Notes under the pieces: model-generated | Database searches by the model: none | Seen by the model: only the letters and a program-made list of their open reading frames with translations | Told to the model about the DNA's origin: nothing | Shown here: in pieces, positions 6,337 to 14,283 of the stretch | Numbering within the stretch: the first letter of the stretch is position 1 | Layout of the letters: each line of letters starts with the position of its first letter | Made by a program: the position numbers and the translations under genes | Virus record (IMG/VR): IMGVR_UViG_3300026116_000079 | Location: 1-31,013 of that record | Source: a virus | Strand: one strand, 5' to 3' | DNA: 31,013 nucleotides

Positions 6337-8122
6337 TCATCATTTTTTGTACGGCGTCCTCTAGCTGCGCCATGGTAAGCAACGCGGCTTGATTGTTCAC
6401 CATACCGCCGCTGGCTTCGACCATATTCTTAAGTGCCTGCGTCAGCTTCACAGCGGCGTCAGCGGCGGCTTTCCGCTCTTCGTTCTTTTGCTTCATCAAG
6501 CCAAGCGCGCCATCCATCTTTTCCTTTGGCGTGGCCTGGGGCGGCGAAGCTTGACCGATAAGCTTTTCAGGGTTCGAAAGCCGCAGAACTTGCACAAGCC
6601 GCATTTGCAGTTCTTGCATATTCCACGGGATACCTTCGGCGGCCTGCTTTAGCATTTCCATGTAGACACCGGCAAGCGCGCTGCGCTGCATTTCTGTGGC
6701 TAGTTGCGGGTCCGCCGTTACTGCAACGCCGTCGGCGTTCGATACTGAAAGACCCTGCGGCAGCATGTCGTATGCGTCCGCCATCTGCACGAACTGCCGG
6801 AACTCTTGCGTCATGGACGCAACTAGGCGGCGGTGTACGGCAGACTGGATTTGCGAGCCCGTATCAATGATGCCCTTGGCCATGGTCGCCGTCATGGACG
6901 CAGGGGCATTCTCCAAAAGGTTCAACGTACCCGCCAGCCGATCGCCCAGCGTCATGACCTTTTCGAGCACGGCGACGGAGCCCGACGAAACCGACTTGGA
7001 CGGGAACGCCGAAAACATCTTTTCCAGCGGCATGCCGTCGGTGGGAATAGCCGTCACGCGGTTGTTTTTCAGTTCCACGCTATCGGGCAGCCCGGTATTG
7101 CTGCCGCCCATGACGCCGCCGTTCTGGCTTTCGGACTTCGCCGTGTCCACAATGGCGTCCAGCAAATTGTCGGCGGTGCCTTCGATACGGTCCAGAATGG
7201 CGCCGAAACCCAAGGGGAAGAAATCACCCTTCGGATTTGGCAGGAAGCGGTAGGGGTAGAAACGGTGAATGGGGTTGAAAATCAGAACTTCTTTAGTGTC
7301 CACAACCGTTTTCTTTGACCAGCGCGCCCGAATGCGCACGACTTCGGGGTGGTCGTCGCGCGATATGACAACGGTCCACGGCTCCGAAATGCTGTCGTCG
7401 TCTAGGTCAAGCCACGCATCGATTTCGTAAAAGCGCTTTGGTGCTTGGGGGTCGTTTTCATCGAATTGCGGGTCATAGTCCACCCACTTTTTCCGCTCGA
7501 TTGCCCGCTCAATTTCATACGGGTAACGGTCGAATTGGTGCGTGATACGCGGGGCGCGTTCGTATGATCGAACGTTCTTGTTTATAATGACGTCCGTACA
7601 CGGCAGGAAGTGAGAATGGAAAACCCGGTCTAAGTCGTCAAAGTCGCGCTTGCGCCACGCCAAGCCGGTGCCGGACATGTGCACACAAAGCGGGTCCGTA
7701 TCTATCGTCCAGTTTGGGTCTTTGGTGCGGAGCTGACTGGACACCCAGGCCGCTAGTTGTTCGTTACCGTCGCCGGTTTCGCTTGCCTTCGCTAAGTCGG
7801 GCTCGCCTAGCAAGGCATCGGCGGCGCGGGCGGAGAACTGAATAACGGCGGCCAGCGTCATTTCCGTGGACGGGGGCGCCTTTTCGTCGGAGCCTTCCTG
7901 TTCTTTGATGTTTGACTTGCTGCCGCTGTTGTCGGCTTCCATGTCGTCCAGGTAGCCCTTGGCTTTGCCTAGCCAGTCGGACATGGACGTTTCGTCAACG
8001 TTAATCAGTTCGATTAGGTCTGTGGCGAGCCGGCGGCGCTCTTCCACGTTCAGCTTTTCGGCAATATTGCCGAAGCTTTCCGGGGCTTTTATGTCGAATG
8101 AGAGTTTAGGAAGGTTGCGCAT
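6179..8122 (-). CDS. Portal protein
   Basis: A 647-aa protein of the size and layout of short-tailed phage portals, which form the dodecameric DNA gate at one capsid vertex. Residues 1-90 are helical and charged; a middle beta-rich region includes HFLPCTDVII, RYPYEIERAIERKKW and RARWSKKTVVDTKEVLIFNP, followed by HRFYPYRFLPNPKGDFFPLGFGAIL-type sequence common in this family; the C-terminal 130 residues are long helices (barrel region) ending in a Gly/Ala-rich tail. ATG 8122 is chosen because AAGGGG precedes it. It is the first gene of a minus-strand operon and is transcribed away from the capsid gene, an unusual split. Confidence 0.88.
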   Translation of the reverse strand: MRNLPKLSFDIKAPESFGNIAEKLNVEERRRLATDLIELINVDETSMSDWLGKAKGYLDDMEADNSGSKSNIKEQEGSDEKAPPSTEMTLAAVIQFSARAADALLGEPDLAKASETGDGNEQLAAWVSSQLRTKDPNWTIDTDPLCVHMSGTGLAWRKRDFDDLDRVFHSHFLPCTDVIINKNVRSYERAPRITHQFDRYPYEIERAIERKKWVDYDPQFDENDPQAPKRFYEIDAWLDLDDDSISEPWTVVISRDDHPEVVRIRARWSKKTVVDTKEVLIFNPIHRFYPYRFLPNPKGDFFPLGFGAILDRIEGTADNLLDAIVDTAKSESQNGGVMGGSNTGLPDSVELKNNRVTAIPTDGMPLEKMFSAFPSKSVSSGSVAVLEKVMTLGDRLAGTLNLLENAPASMTATMAKGIIDTGSQIQSAVHRRLVASMTQEFRQFVQMADAYDMLPQGLSVSNADGVAVTADPQLATEMQRSALAGVYMEMLKQAAEGIPWNMQELQMRLVQVLRLSNPEKLIGQASPPQATPKEKMDGALGLMKQKNEERKAAADAAVKLTQALKNMVEASGGMVNNQAALLTMAQLEDAVQKMMSDNNAGPNNMAAQPGNPDASAVPPAPQGDGGADISGGQPGAAGAAGAGGGAV

Positions 8123-8258
8123 GTGGCCCCTTGTCTTACAAAATGTATGACATGTCAAGGGGGTAGCCTACCACAGTTTGACGGGTGCCGCGACTATGTG
8201 TTAAATATGACGCATTCGCAACGCCGGCCTGCAGCGCCGGAAATCAGGGGTTACCAGC
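8123..8258. promoter_or_regulatory. Divergent control region between portal and capsid genes
   Basis: Plus strand: TTGACG (8178-8183) and TAAATA (8202-8207), 18 bases apart, would drive the capsid gene. Minus strand: a perfect TTGACA (8153-8158) faces the portal gene, but no good -10 lies at the right distance. GTATGACA at 8145-8152 and TATGAC followed by CATTCGC (8206-8218) repeat elements seen at 900 and 3080, suggesting a shared late regulator. Confidence 0.55.
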
Positions 8259-9191
8259 ATGCAGGTTATCGACCGCTCTTTGCAGGCATCGCAGTATTGG
8301 CCGGGTCTGTACGCCTTGTTCGGGCTCGACTACGAACGACTGGCGCCGATCTATCCGCAATTCTATGACACGAAGCCGTCGGAAAAGGCTTTTGAAGAGT
8401 TCATGACGGAGCGCGCCGGCCTGGGCCTTGCTGTACAGCAGCCCGAACTGGAGCCCGTGCAGTTCGATACGCCGAACGAAGGCTACCGGACCCAGGTTAC
8501 TCACGCGTCGTACGGCCTTGCCGTCGCCATTTCGCGCGAAGCGAAAGACGACAACCTGTACGAAGACGTCGGCAGCCGCATGATGAAGGAACTTGCCTTC
8601 TCCGCCCGGCAGACCGAAGAGTACATCGCCCACGCCCCGCTGCAGGTTGCCACCGACGCGGTGAACGGCCTTCGCGCCGACGGCGTTCCGCTCGGTTCGG
8701 CTTCCCACCCGACTGCCACCGGCCTGCAGTCCAACTTGCTGGTGTCCGCCAACGTTTCGGAACTCGCTTTTGAAAACGCGGTCATTCAGATTTCGTACAC
8801 CCGCAACGGGCGCGGCTTCATCATCAACACCCAGCCGAAACGGGTCATCCTGTCGCCGGAAAGCGGCCCGGAAACCCGGCGTATCCTGGGTTCGCCGCTG
8901 CAGTGGAACGCACAGACAAACAACATCAACGTGCTGCGCGCCACCGGAGCGCTGCCCGAAGTTGTCGAAACCCCGTACCTTGTCGACAAGGACAATTATT
9001 TCATCCAGACGTCAGAACAGATGAAAGACAACGGGCAGGGCTTCACGTTCTGGGAACGCTCCGCAGTCGAAACCCGCGAAGATAGCAACTGGAGCAACCA
9101 AGCGTCGCTCATTGCGCTTTGGTTCCGGTGCGCCGCTTCCATCGTGGATTTCCGCTCGGTCTATGTTTCGCCCGGCGCCGACGGCGTCTAG
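8259..9191 (+). CDS. Major capsid protein, HK97-fold, Mu gpT-like
   Basis: A 310-aa protein. The N-terminal YPQFYDTKPSEKAFEEF, the GYRTQVTHASYGLAVAISREAKDD segment, and GVPLGSASHP in the middle resemble Mu gpT-type capsid proteins; the C-terminal strand has RCAASIVDFRSVYVSPGA. It forms the icosahedral shell. ATG 8259 follows a GGGG ribosome site. It is alone on the plus strand between its own promoter and a strong terminator, consistent with very high late expression, while portal and scaffold are on the other strand. A capsid role is well supported; the subfamily name is by resemblance. Confidence 0.87.
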   Translation: MQVIDRSLQASQYWPGLYALFGLDYERLAPIYPQFYDTKPSEKAFEEFMTERAGLGLAVQQPELEPVQFDTPNEGYRTQVTHASYGLAVAISREAKDDNLYEDVGSRMMKELAFSARQTEEYIAHAPLQVATDAVNGLRADGVPLGSASHPTATGLQSNLLVSANVSELAFENAVIQISYTRNGRGFIINTQPKRVILSPESGPETRRILGSPLQWNAQTNNINVLRATGALPEVVETPYLVDKDNYFIQTSEQMKDNGQGFTFWERSAVETREDSNWSNQASLIALWFRCAASIVDFRSVYVSPGADGV

Positions 9192-9212
9192 CCAACGCTT
9201 CGGAAGCATGCT

Positions 9213-9260
9213 AGGAAACTGGCGGCGGGATTTCCTATCCGGGTCCCGCTGACGTTTCCT
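9213..9260 (+). other. Two-part stem-loop in the capsid 3' untranslated region
   Basis: AGGAAAC (9213-9219) pairs with GTTTCCT (9254-9260), and inside it GCGGGA (9225-9230) pairs with TCCCGC (9244-9249). It lies between the capsid stop and the terminator and could stabilise the capsid mRNA. Confidence 0.5.
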
Positions 9261-9273
9261 CCCTAGACTTCAC

Positions 9274-9306
9274 GGCCCCGGGTGCCTGTTCCCGGGGCCG
9301 CTTTTT
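9274..9306 (+). terminator. Rho-independent terminator of the capsid gene
   Basis: Perfect 9-bp GC stem GGCCCCGGG (9274-9282) and CCCGGGGCC (9291-9299), eight-base loop, followed by GCTTTTT. It ends right at the stop of the convergent ParB-like gene. Confidence 0.92.
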
Positions 9307-9307
9307 A

Positions 9308-10204
9308 TTACGCAGCTTTTGCCATCGGTGGCAGCCAGTCGGGCGGGGGCGCCAGCTCCACCCCAGGCGCGAGCCGGGAGCCGTTGGGGCGGCGAAAGTC
9401 AATCACCGACAGAAGCGCCTTGCCGGCATCTTCGGCTTTCGGACGCGGCCCTACGGCCCGCGCAGCGGCATCTATGCGCGGCCACCCCAGTTCCACCAGC
9501 CGCTTGCCGTGGTCGCGCAAAGAAGGGTAGTTGTGCACCAGCCACACGAAGCCCAGTGTTGCGTGCTCCGTCACCAGCGCGTTAGGCGGTGCCAGCCCGG
9601 CGATTAGCTCCAAAGCGCTATTCAGTTCGGCCGGCGGCACTGGCGTGGCGCGTTTGGCATAGCTCGGACTGCCGTGCCCGTAGAGTGATTTCAGCGCCCC
9701 GATACACGCCAGCTTCGGCACCGCAAATTCCTGCTTTGCCGTGTTCGCGTCAACGATCGCCAACCCCGCCCGCTGCACCAGCTTGTTAAGTTCCACGGCT
9801 TCTTCGTCGCCGGCCGCGACTTCCGCCATGAACAGCATCCCCTGCGGCACCTTCCGAATGCGGGTGTTGCACGCCAGAAAGATTTCAATCTCGCGCTTAC
9901 GGTCGTGCACGTTGTAAATGTCGCACGGGACGAACAGCTTGCCTGCCCGCTGCGCGCCTTCCCAGCGGTGCCGCCCGTCGACAATGAACAAGGCGCCGTT
10001 GGCTCTTCGCACGACGCGAAGCCGGCCAAACACGGTTAAATCGAAATTGTTTCCGATATCCCGGATAAGGCGCGGATTGCGCGGTGCCAGTGCTTGATAC
10101 GTTGTGTCGATATTCAACGAAGCAACCGGCACGCTTGTGGGCTCCGGCACTTCATCAATAACGACAATCGGTTTAGCTTCCCAAGGGAAAATTGCGGTAC
10201 CCAT
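9308..10204 (-). CDS. ParB/sulfiredoxin-fold nuclease-domain protein
   Basis: A 298-aa protein. After a short N-terminal tail with FPWE (6-9), residues 20-115 show the ParB/Srx-like fold, with VPVASLNIDTTYQ, LRVVRRANGALFIVDGRHRW (the GRHR-type motif) and EGAQRAG. The remaining 180 residues are helical, with a Pro-rich end, as in phage ParB-like proteins of the DUF6551 type. Such proteins bind DNA and/or CTP or act as nucleases; partner genes for plasmid segregation (parA) are not visible. A good sigma70 promoter (10240-10268) and GGAGGT before ATG 10204 indicate independent, probably early, expression inside the structural region. Confidence 0.85.
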   Translation of the reverse strand: MGTAIFPWEAKPIVVIDEVPEPTSVPVASLNIDTTYQALAPRNPRLIRDIGNNFDLTVFGRLRVVRRANGALFIVDGRHRWEGAQRAGKLFVPCDIYNVHDRKREIEIFLACNTRIRKVPQGMLFMAEVAAGDEEAVELNKLVQRAGLAIVDANTAKQEFAVPKLACIGALKSLYGHGSPSYAKRATPVPPAELNSALELIAGLAPPNALVTEHATLGFVWLVHNYPSLRDHGKRLVELGWPRIDAAARAVGPRPKAEDAGKALLSVIDFRRPNGSRLAPGVELAPPPDWLPPMAKAA

Positions 10205-10239
10205 CTGTACACCTCCGTTTGTTGACCCCTGCGTCTGTA

Positions 10240-10268
10240 CAAATACGGTTAGTCGGTGAATATGTCAA
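10240..10268 (-). promoter_or_regulatory. Sigma70 promoter of the ParB-like gene
   Basis: On the minus strand TTGACA (10263-10268), 17-base spacer, TATTTG (10240-10245), followed by GGAGGT and ATG 10204. Confidence 0.75.
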
Positions 10269-10358
10269 GCGTGTGGCAAAAACACCCTTGACTTGTGGCG
10301 GCAAATCACGGCAAGTCCGGCGCCCAACAGTGAGCAATTTTATACATAGGGGGTCTAC
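10269..10358 (+). promoter_or_regulatory. Leader and possible late promoter of the connector/tail operon
   Basis: TATACAT at 10341-10347 is a good -10 box just before the GGGGG ribosome site of the 10359 gene, but no -35 lies at 17 bases; the nearest TTGACT (10288-10293) is too far. This would suit a promoter that needs an activator. Nothing else was seen here. Confidence 0.35.
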
Positions 10359-10607
10359 ATGTCGGGGTATTGCTGGGCCAAAACACCAGACGGGGCACTA
10401 TTTGTGCTTCTCATAGCGGACGGGAGGGGCTTTGTTCCCGGCGTGGAAGGTGCTATAGATTTGCAAGAAATCGACATTTTGGAACCCGTGCAATGGCCGG
10501 CGCCCACCGCACCGCTAAACCTTCCTTCAAACCCGCCGAATTGTGGGGCGCGTGCAGCCGGTGCGGCGCGCGAGTGCGTTATTCTACCCTTCGCCGCGAG
10601 CGCTTGA
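10359..10607 (+). CDS. Hypothetical protein, 82 aa
   Basis: ATG 10359 has an excellent GGGGG ribosome site at five bases. The first 50 residues (WAKTPDGALFVLLIADGRGF, then VPGVEGAIDLQEIDILEPVQ) look like a compact beta-rich phage protein; the last 30 residues are Pro/Ala rich and overlap the next gene in another frame by 115 bases. It begins the connector and tail operon. No function can be given. Confidence 0.65.
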   Translation: MSGYCWAKTPDGALFVLLIADGRGFVPGVEGAIDLQEIDILEPVQWPAPTAPLNLPSNPPNCGARAAGAARECVILPFAASA

Positions 10608-11107
10608 CCGGGCTTCTGGTCTGCAGCTCCGCTTCCGGGCGGCCGGTAAACCCGTGTTGGGACCCGTGGCCGCCGGTCTATGACTTCCAGGCGTTCCCAG
10701 ACCGCTCTATGGACCCGCCCCCGGAGCCGCTACCCATGCGGACGGGGCTGGATGCCATCTGGAGCAGCGGCCCGGAAAGCGGCACCACCCAGGTTTTCGC
10801 CAACGCCCCGGCGCCGGCACCCGACGACGCCACGCGGCTGGCCGCCCTGCTTATGACAGTTCCCTACTATTCCAGCCTAGGCAAATCGGCCGCGTTCATG
10901 GGGCCAAACCCGACGGTGAAGCAAACCATAATCGACGTCACCACGATTGTGACGGCGAATTATGACGGCACGTTTATCCCGTCCGGCTCCGTCCGTACAG
11001 TGACGCCGCCCGACGAAGCCACCGAACTGGCTGACGTTTCGAAAACGGACAAGGACGTGTCAGATACTCTTTGGTCGCCGCCTTGGGCTGCGGTGAAAGG
11101 CGTCTAG
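10493..11107 (+). CDS. Structural-operon protein with a zinc-ribbon-like N-terminus, 204 aa
   Basis: ATG 10493 is chosen because the first recognisable motif follows it and the longer frame from 10370 is only a shadow of the 10359 gene. Residues about 19-50 hold CSRCG, LRRERLTGLLVC and a further Cys before DPWPP, a Cys pattern like small zinc-ribbon modules of phage structural genes. Residues 70-204 contain VPYYSSLGKSAAFMGPNP and TIIDVTTIVTANYDGTF, probably a beta domain. It precedes the gp4-like adaptor, so a head-to-tail or decoration role is possible. The ribosome site is weak (GGA), suggesting translational coupling with the overlapping upstream gene. Confidence 0.75.
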   Translation: MAGAHRTAKPSFKPAELWGACSRCGARVRYSTLRRERLTGLLVCSSASGRPVNPCWDPWPPVYDFQAFPDRSMDPPPEPLPMRTGLDAIWSSGPESGTTQVFANAPAPAPDDATRLAALLMTVPYYSSLGKSAAFMGPNPTVKQTIIDVTTIVTANYDGTFIPSGSVRTVTPPDEATELADVSKTDKDVSDTLWSPPWAAVKGV

Positions 11108-11108
11108 C

Positions 11109-11219
11109 ATGCTGGCAAAAACATTCCTCGCCGTGCTTACCTGGGGACTGTTTCTTGCCGTTGCAATCTACTTCACAGCCGCGCTGGTGCTGTACGGACG
11201 GATTAGGGGCTATATATGA
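11109..11219 (+). CDS. 36-aa single-span membrane microprotein
   Basis: MLAKTFLAVLTWGLFLAVAI and onward to YGRIRGYI: one hydrophobic span of about 25 residues with a basic end. It fits exactly between the stop of the 204-aa gene (11107) and the ATG of the gp4-like gene, which it overlaps as ATGA. That spacing supports translation. No SD is obvious, so it is probably coupled. Possible second holin or pinholin-like peptide; unproven. Confidence 0.6.
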   Translation: MLAKTFLAVLTWGLFLAVAIYFTAALVLYGRIRGYI

Positions 11220-11899
11220 CGACTGCGGCGGAACTGATAACGAGGGCGCTTCACCTGTTCGGCATCCTTGACCAGACAGAAGAGCCGCAACCGGCAGATA
11301 TCGAAAACAACGTCAAGGTGCTTAACGATCTGTTGCGCGCCGAACTAGCGGACGGCGCCGCGCAGTACCTTATGGGCATGACAAAGCCGACGCTGCCGGC
11401 CGGCGCGCAAGGGCAAATCTATACGTTCAATGTCGGCACGGCGAACCCCAACTACGCGGTGCAAGTCGACGCCGTCGCCATCAAAGCAATATGGTTGAAC
11501 GATATCAATTTGACGGTGAACCGCGAAACACGCGTGGGGCCGAAAGCTGACGTTGTTCGGACGACGTTCCCGGGCATCATTACAAAGTGGCATCAGGAAC
11601 GGCAGGCGGACGGCTCCGTGCTTGTCACCGCATGGCAGCCGCCCAACCGCGCGGTGCCGGCGTTAATCGAGTATGGCGGGCGCCTGCCGGCGATCACAGC
11701 GACGGACGGCAGCGACACCGTGGCCATGCCCCCGGAGGGCATCCACGACGCAACGCTGTTGCTGGGGCGCCGTATCTTCTCCAGCTATGGCAAGAGCGCG
11801 AACGACATTGCGGTTATCCTGGGCGACGCCGAAGCGGTGAACAAGCGCTGGCGTGACTGGGCGCACGGGCAGCAATGGCTTCGGTTTGTGAGGGCATAG
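11216..11899 (+). CDS. Head-tail adaptor, P22 gp4-like
   Basis: A 227-aa protein that begins MTTAAELITRALHLFGILDQ and continues with NNVKVLNDLLRAELADG, the helical N-terminus typical of P22 gp4-like adaptor proteins that bind under the portal ring. The middle is beta-rich, and the C-terminal 50 residues are helical, with a trailing basic end (WRDWAHGQQWLRFVRA). It is directly followed by a gp10-like gene, the P22 order. No lysozyme-like extension is seen. Confidence 0.85.
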   Translation: MTTAAELITRALHLFGILDQTEEPQPADIENNVKVLNDLLRAELADGAAQYLMGMTKPTLPAGAQGQIYTFNVGTANPNYAVQVDAVAIKAIWLNDINLTVNRETRVGPKADVVRTTFPGIITKWHQERQADGSVLVTAWQPPNRAVPALIEYGGRLPAITATDGSDTVAMPPEGIHDATLLLGRRIFSSYGKSANDIAVILGDAEAVNKRWRDWAHGQQWLRFVRA

Positions 11900-11900
11900 A

Positions 11901-13340
11901 ATGCCGCCTCTTGACGTACTGGGCTCATTTCAGGACCCGCTAAACCTTGACGAAGGCGCCGGCAAGCTGGTGAACGTGCGCGTTGTGCCGCGCGAAATGA
12001 AAGAGGGCAAGCCGGCCAAGGTCCGATTGATCGGCGCCCCCGGGCTGCCGCAAGTCTGCAAGCCAACGTCCGCGCCTTGCATTGCAATCTGTCATGCAGT
12101 CGGCACGATATGGTCCGGTCACGCCGACGGTTCGATATGGCACCATGTCGAAACGGGCGCCCCGATCGCTGCCGGCAACGTGCTGGTGAACCCGGCCCAG
12201 CCGATCATACGCATGGCGGAAGATAGGACGGCGCTAGTTGTCACATCAAACAACAATGCGGCTTCGGGCACGCAAGGCGGCACGGCGTATACTGCCACGG
12301 TTGCCGGCGGGGTTATCAACTCCGGCTTTGACGCGTCGATTAACTTCGACCCGGCATCGTGCGCGGAGCTGGACAACTTCGCTATCTACGGCGCAGCGTC
12401 GAATTTTTATATTAACCAGTCCGACCGTATGTACCGTTCGCAGCCGCTGCAGCCGGCCGTCGTCAACCCTCTAAGCTTCGCCACCAAAGAAGCGCGGGCA
12501 GACCGTATCGTGGACTTGGCGATATCGGGTCGCGTTCTGTGGCCCTTGGGCTCGCGCTCGCTGGAACAGTGGTACGACAGCGGCGCCGATACTGATTTTC
12601 CGTTCGTGCCGTATCCTAACTCGCTTTTCTCCGTCGGGCTCGCCGCGCGCCTGTCGCTGGCGGTGCTGCGCGATATCATCATGTTTGTGGCCACCGATCG
12701 CCGCATATGGCTTTGCATGGGGCAGTCCGGCAAGCCGGTTTCCCCGGCCTGGGTCGACTTGCTATTGCAGCAACTAACCGCCGCGCAGCTTGGCCAGCTC
12801 ACGGCGTACGCGTACGGACAGGGCGGCAGCGACTTCTATGTATTGACCATGCCGGGGCTGTGGACGATTGAACTTGCCGGCTCTACCGGCGTTTGGTCCT
12901 ACCGGCAGTCCCCTGGGCGCCTTGACCACGCCGGCCGCTGTGCGACGGAGCACGACGGCGGCATTACGTACGTCGGGCTGGACACCGGAGAGATTTGCAC
13001 CTTAGACCTTAGTTCCGCGTCGGAGCCGGCCGGCACGCTGTCGCGAACCATCATTACGCCGTGGGTTGGCTCCGAAGAGCAACGCGCTACGTTCAACGCC
13101 ATTGACGTGACTTCGTCCATGGGGCCGGCGGCAGGTACATTCCAGCTCGATTGGTCAGATGACAAGGCGGTGACGTGGCGCGGAGCCCGTCAAATTGTCC
13201 TGCCGCAGCCCGGGACGCGTCGCGCTATTGGGCGGAACTTCGGCACCGGGCGCCGCCGCCAGTTTCGTTTCCAGTATGGCGGCACCCAGGCGCCGTTCAC
13301 TTTTGACGAAATGTACGCGTACGTCACGCCCGGATCATAG
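11901..13340 (+). CDS. Tail hub / packaged DNA stabilisation protein, P22 gp10-like
   Basis: A 479-aa protein, close to the length of P22 gp10 (about 470). It is beta-rich throughout, with propeller-like repeats such as GTIWSGHADGSIWHH, RMYRSQPLQ, GRVLWPLGSRSLEQWYDSG and FVATDRRIWLCMGQSGKP, and ends with EMYAYVTPGS. Gp10-type hubs close the portal after packaging and hold the fibres and needle. It follows gp4 with one base between. The end overlaps a minus-strand gene by 17 bases. Confidence 0.86.
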   Translation: MPPLDVLGSFQDPLNLDEGAGKLVNVRVVPREMKEGKPAKVRLIGAPGLPQVCKPTSAPCIAICHAVGTIWSGHADGSIWHHVETGAPIAAGNVLVNPAQPIIRMAEDRTALVVTSNNNAASGTQGGTAYTATVAGGVINSGFDASINFDPASCAELDNFAIYGAASNFYINQSDRMYRSQPLQPAVVNPLSFATKEARADRIVDLAISGRVLWPLGSRSLEQWYDSGADTDFPFVPYPNSLFSVGLAARLSLAVLRDIIMFVATDRRIWLCMGQSGKPVSPAWVDLLLQQLTAAQLGQLTAYAYGQGGSDFYVLTMPGLWTIELAGSTGVWSYRQSPGRLDHAGRCATEHDGGITYVGLDTGEICTLDLSSASEPAGTLSRTIITPWVGSEEQRATFNAIDVTSSMGPAAGTFQLDWSDDKAVTWRGARQIVLPQPGTRRAIGRNFGTGRRRQFRFQYGGTQAPFTFDEMYAYVTPGS

Positions 13341-13554
13341 AGGATGCAAAATCACGGGCGGCTTTGCTAAGGTGCCCGGAGTGGCTTCGCAACGCGATAC
13401 GCGCCCAGTTCGTGATTGGTGTCGACCGTTCGTACACCGCCATGATCGGGCGTTCAAAACGCGAAAGGTGTTGAATAAGCTTCGGCCGGCTGTTGCTGGA
13501 AAAGTCCTGCAGTTTGTGGCTACCGTCGACTGCTTCGAATTGTATCGTGAACAT
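13324..13554 (-). CDS. Hypothetical 76-aa protein with its own promoter inside the tail operon
   Basis: MFTIQFEAVDGSHKLQDFSS and on: a beta-alpha start then KLIQHLSRFERPIMAVYERS and a basic helical end. ATG 13554 has AAAGG upstream. A near-consensus sigma70 promoter (13583-13611) drives it, opposite to the surrounding late genes, which suggests early or lysogenic expression. It wedges between the tail-hub and needle genes. No family recognised; a small anti-defence or exclusion protein is one possibility. Confidence 0.74.
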   Translation of the reverse strand: MFTIQFEAVDGSHKLQDFSSNSRPKLIQHLSRFERPIMAVYERSTPITNWARIALRSHSGHLSKAARDFASSMIRA

Positions 13555-13582
13555 GTCAAAGCCTTTCGTTAGTGTTGTACAC

Positions 13583-13611
13583 AAGATAACGTACGTTTGT
13601 GGAAAAGTCAA
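13583..13611 (-). promoter_or_regulatory. Sigma70 promoter of the 76-aa minus gene
   Basis: Minus strand TTGACT (13606-13611), 17-base spacer, TATCTT (13583-13588). The -35 box overlaps the leader of the plus-strand needle gene. Confidence 0.72.
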
Positions 13612-13614
13612 GAA

Positions 13615-14052
13615 ATGACCTTAAAAATACCGCCCCCGCCTTTCATCACCGGCAACGAGTGGCAGGGTTTTAATCGCTGGCTGATAGAACTGACGTCCAT
13701 TTTGGCGGACACCGGAGGCATTGACCCGGCTAGCGTGGCGGGCTTTGAACAAGCGCTAGTGCAGATTGCTGCGAACACCGTTGCCATTCTCGCGCTGGAG
13801 GGTTCGTCAGGGAGCCAAGAGCTAGAAATTGCTGTATTGCAGTCGCAAGTCGCCGCGCTCACGTTGGCGCTGGCTGCGGTCAATTCCAGTATTACGACGT
13901 TGTCAGCTCGCGCCCAGGTGTTTCAAGGTTCGGGCGCCCCGGGTGCCGGCCTGGGCAATACGAATGACTGGTACGCGAATGTCGGCGGCGCGGCGGGCTC
14001 GCGTATCTACATTAAGACGGCACCCGCTGTATGGACGCCGTTCCCGTTCTAG
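13615..14052 (+). CDS. Coiled-coil tail needle or short fibre protein
   Basis: A 145-aa protein. Residues 1-45 begin MTLKIPPPPFITGNEWQGFN; residues 47-105 are heptad-like (QELEIAVLQSQVAALTLALA) and should form a trimeric coiled coil; residues 108-145 contain GSGAPGAGLGNTNDWYANVG and end IYIKTAPAVWTPFPF, a knob motif common at fibre tips. Position after the gp10-like hub matches the P22 needle gene (gp26), which plugs the tail. It is shorter than gp26. The ATG at 13615 is preferred over the GTG at 13597, with GGAAAAG upstream. Confidence 0.78.
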   Translation: MTLKIPPPPFITGNEWQGFNRWLIELTSILADTGGIDPASVAGFEQALVQIAANTVAILALEGSSGSQELEIAVLQSQVAALTLALAAVNSSITTLSARAQVFQGSGAPGAGLGNTNDWYANVGGAAGSRIYIKTAPAVWTPFPF

Positions 14053-14258
14053 CGGTTTCGCTCTCTACTGATGCCCGCGAGGGGCTGAACTTTGCACTTG
14101 GCCCTGATCTCGACGGCAACGTTTGAATAGCCCTTTCGGCCGCTCCGCAGGGCTCTGTGGTGCCCGCCGAGAGTGTTAGTGGTCCAGCCAGCCCATTGCT
14201 TGATGATGCGCTGTCGCATGTCGTATTGGCCTTTGCGGTATGCTTCTTCGATTGTCAC
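14049..14258 (-). CDS. Hypothetical protein, 69 aa, basic
   Basis: Starts at GTG 14258 after GGAGA at good spacing (TIEEAYRKGQYDMRQRIIKQ). It is basic, with an amphipathic helix and an Arg-rich C-terminus (SRERNR). It follows the VRR-NUC gene by 25 bases in a three-gene minus-strand island. The stop overlaps the end of the needle gene by four bases. Could be a nucleic-acid-binding accessory of the nuclease; no family recognised. Confidence 0.68.
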   Translation of the reverse strand: MTIEEAYRKGQYDMRQRIIKQWAGWTTNTLGGHHRALRSGRKGYSNVAVEIRAKCKVQPLAGISRERNR

Positions 14259-14283
14259 TTTCCGTCTCCTTGCCAGCCTGGGC

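Noticed and set aside
4253-6364. A 703-codon open frame on the plus strand
   Set aside because: It is antisense to the 61-aa, 187-aa, scaffold, GroES-like and 81-aa genes, all of which have sensible starts and spacing. GC-rich third positions keep the opposite frame open; its protein is Arg/Val/Leu-rich without domains.
8130-8158. Strong promoter for the portal gene from the TTGACA at 8153-8158
   Set aside because: No acceptable -10 box lies 16-18 bases away; portal transcription may need an activator or start elsewhere.
10370-10492. Longer start of the 204-aa gene at 10370
   Set aside because: The extra residues are the out-of-frame image of the 10359 gene, Arg/Cys-rich and without a ribosome site.
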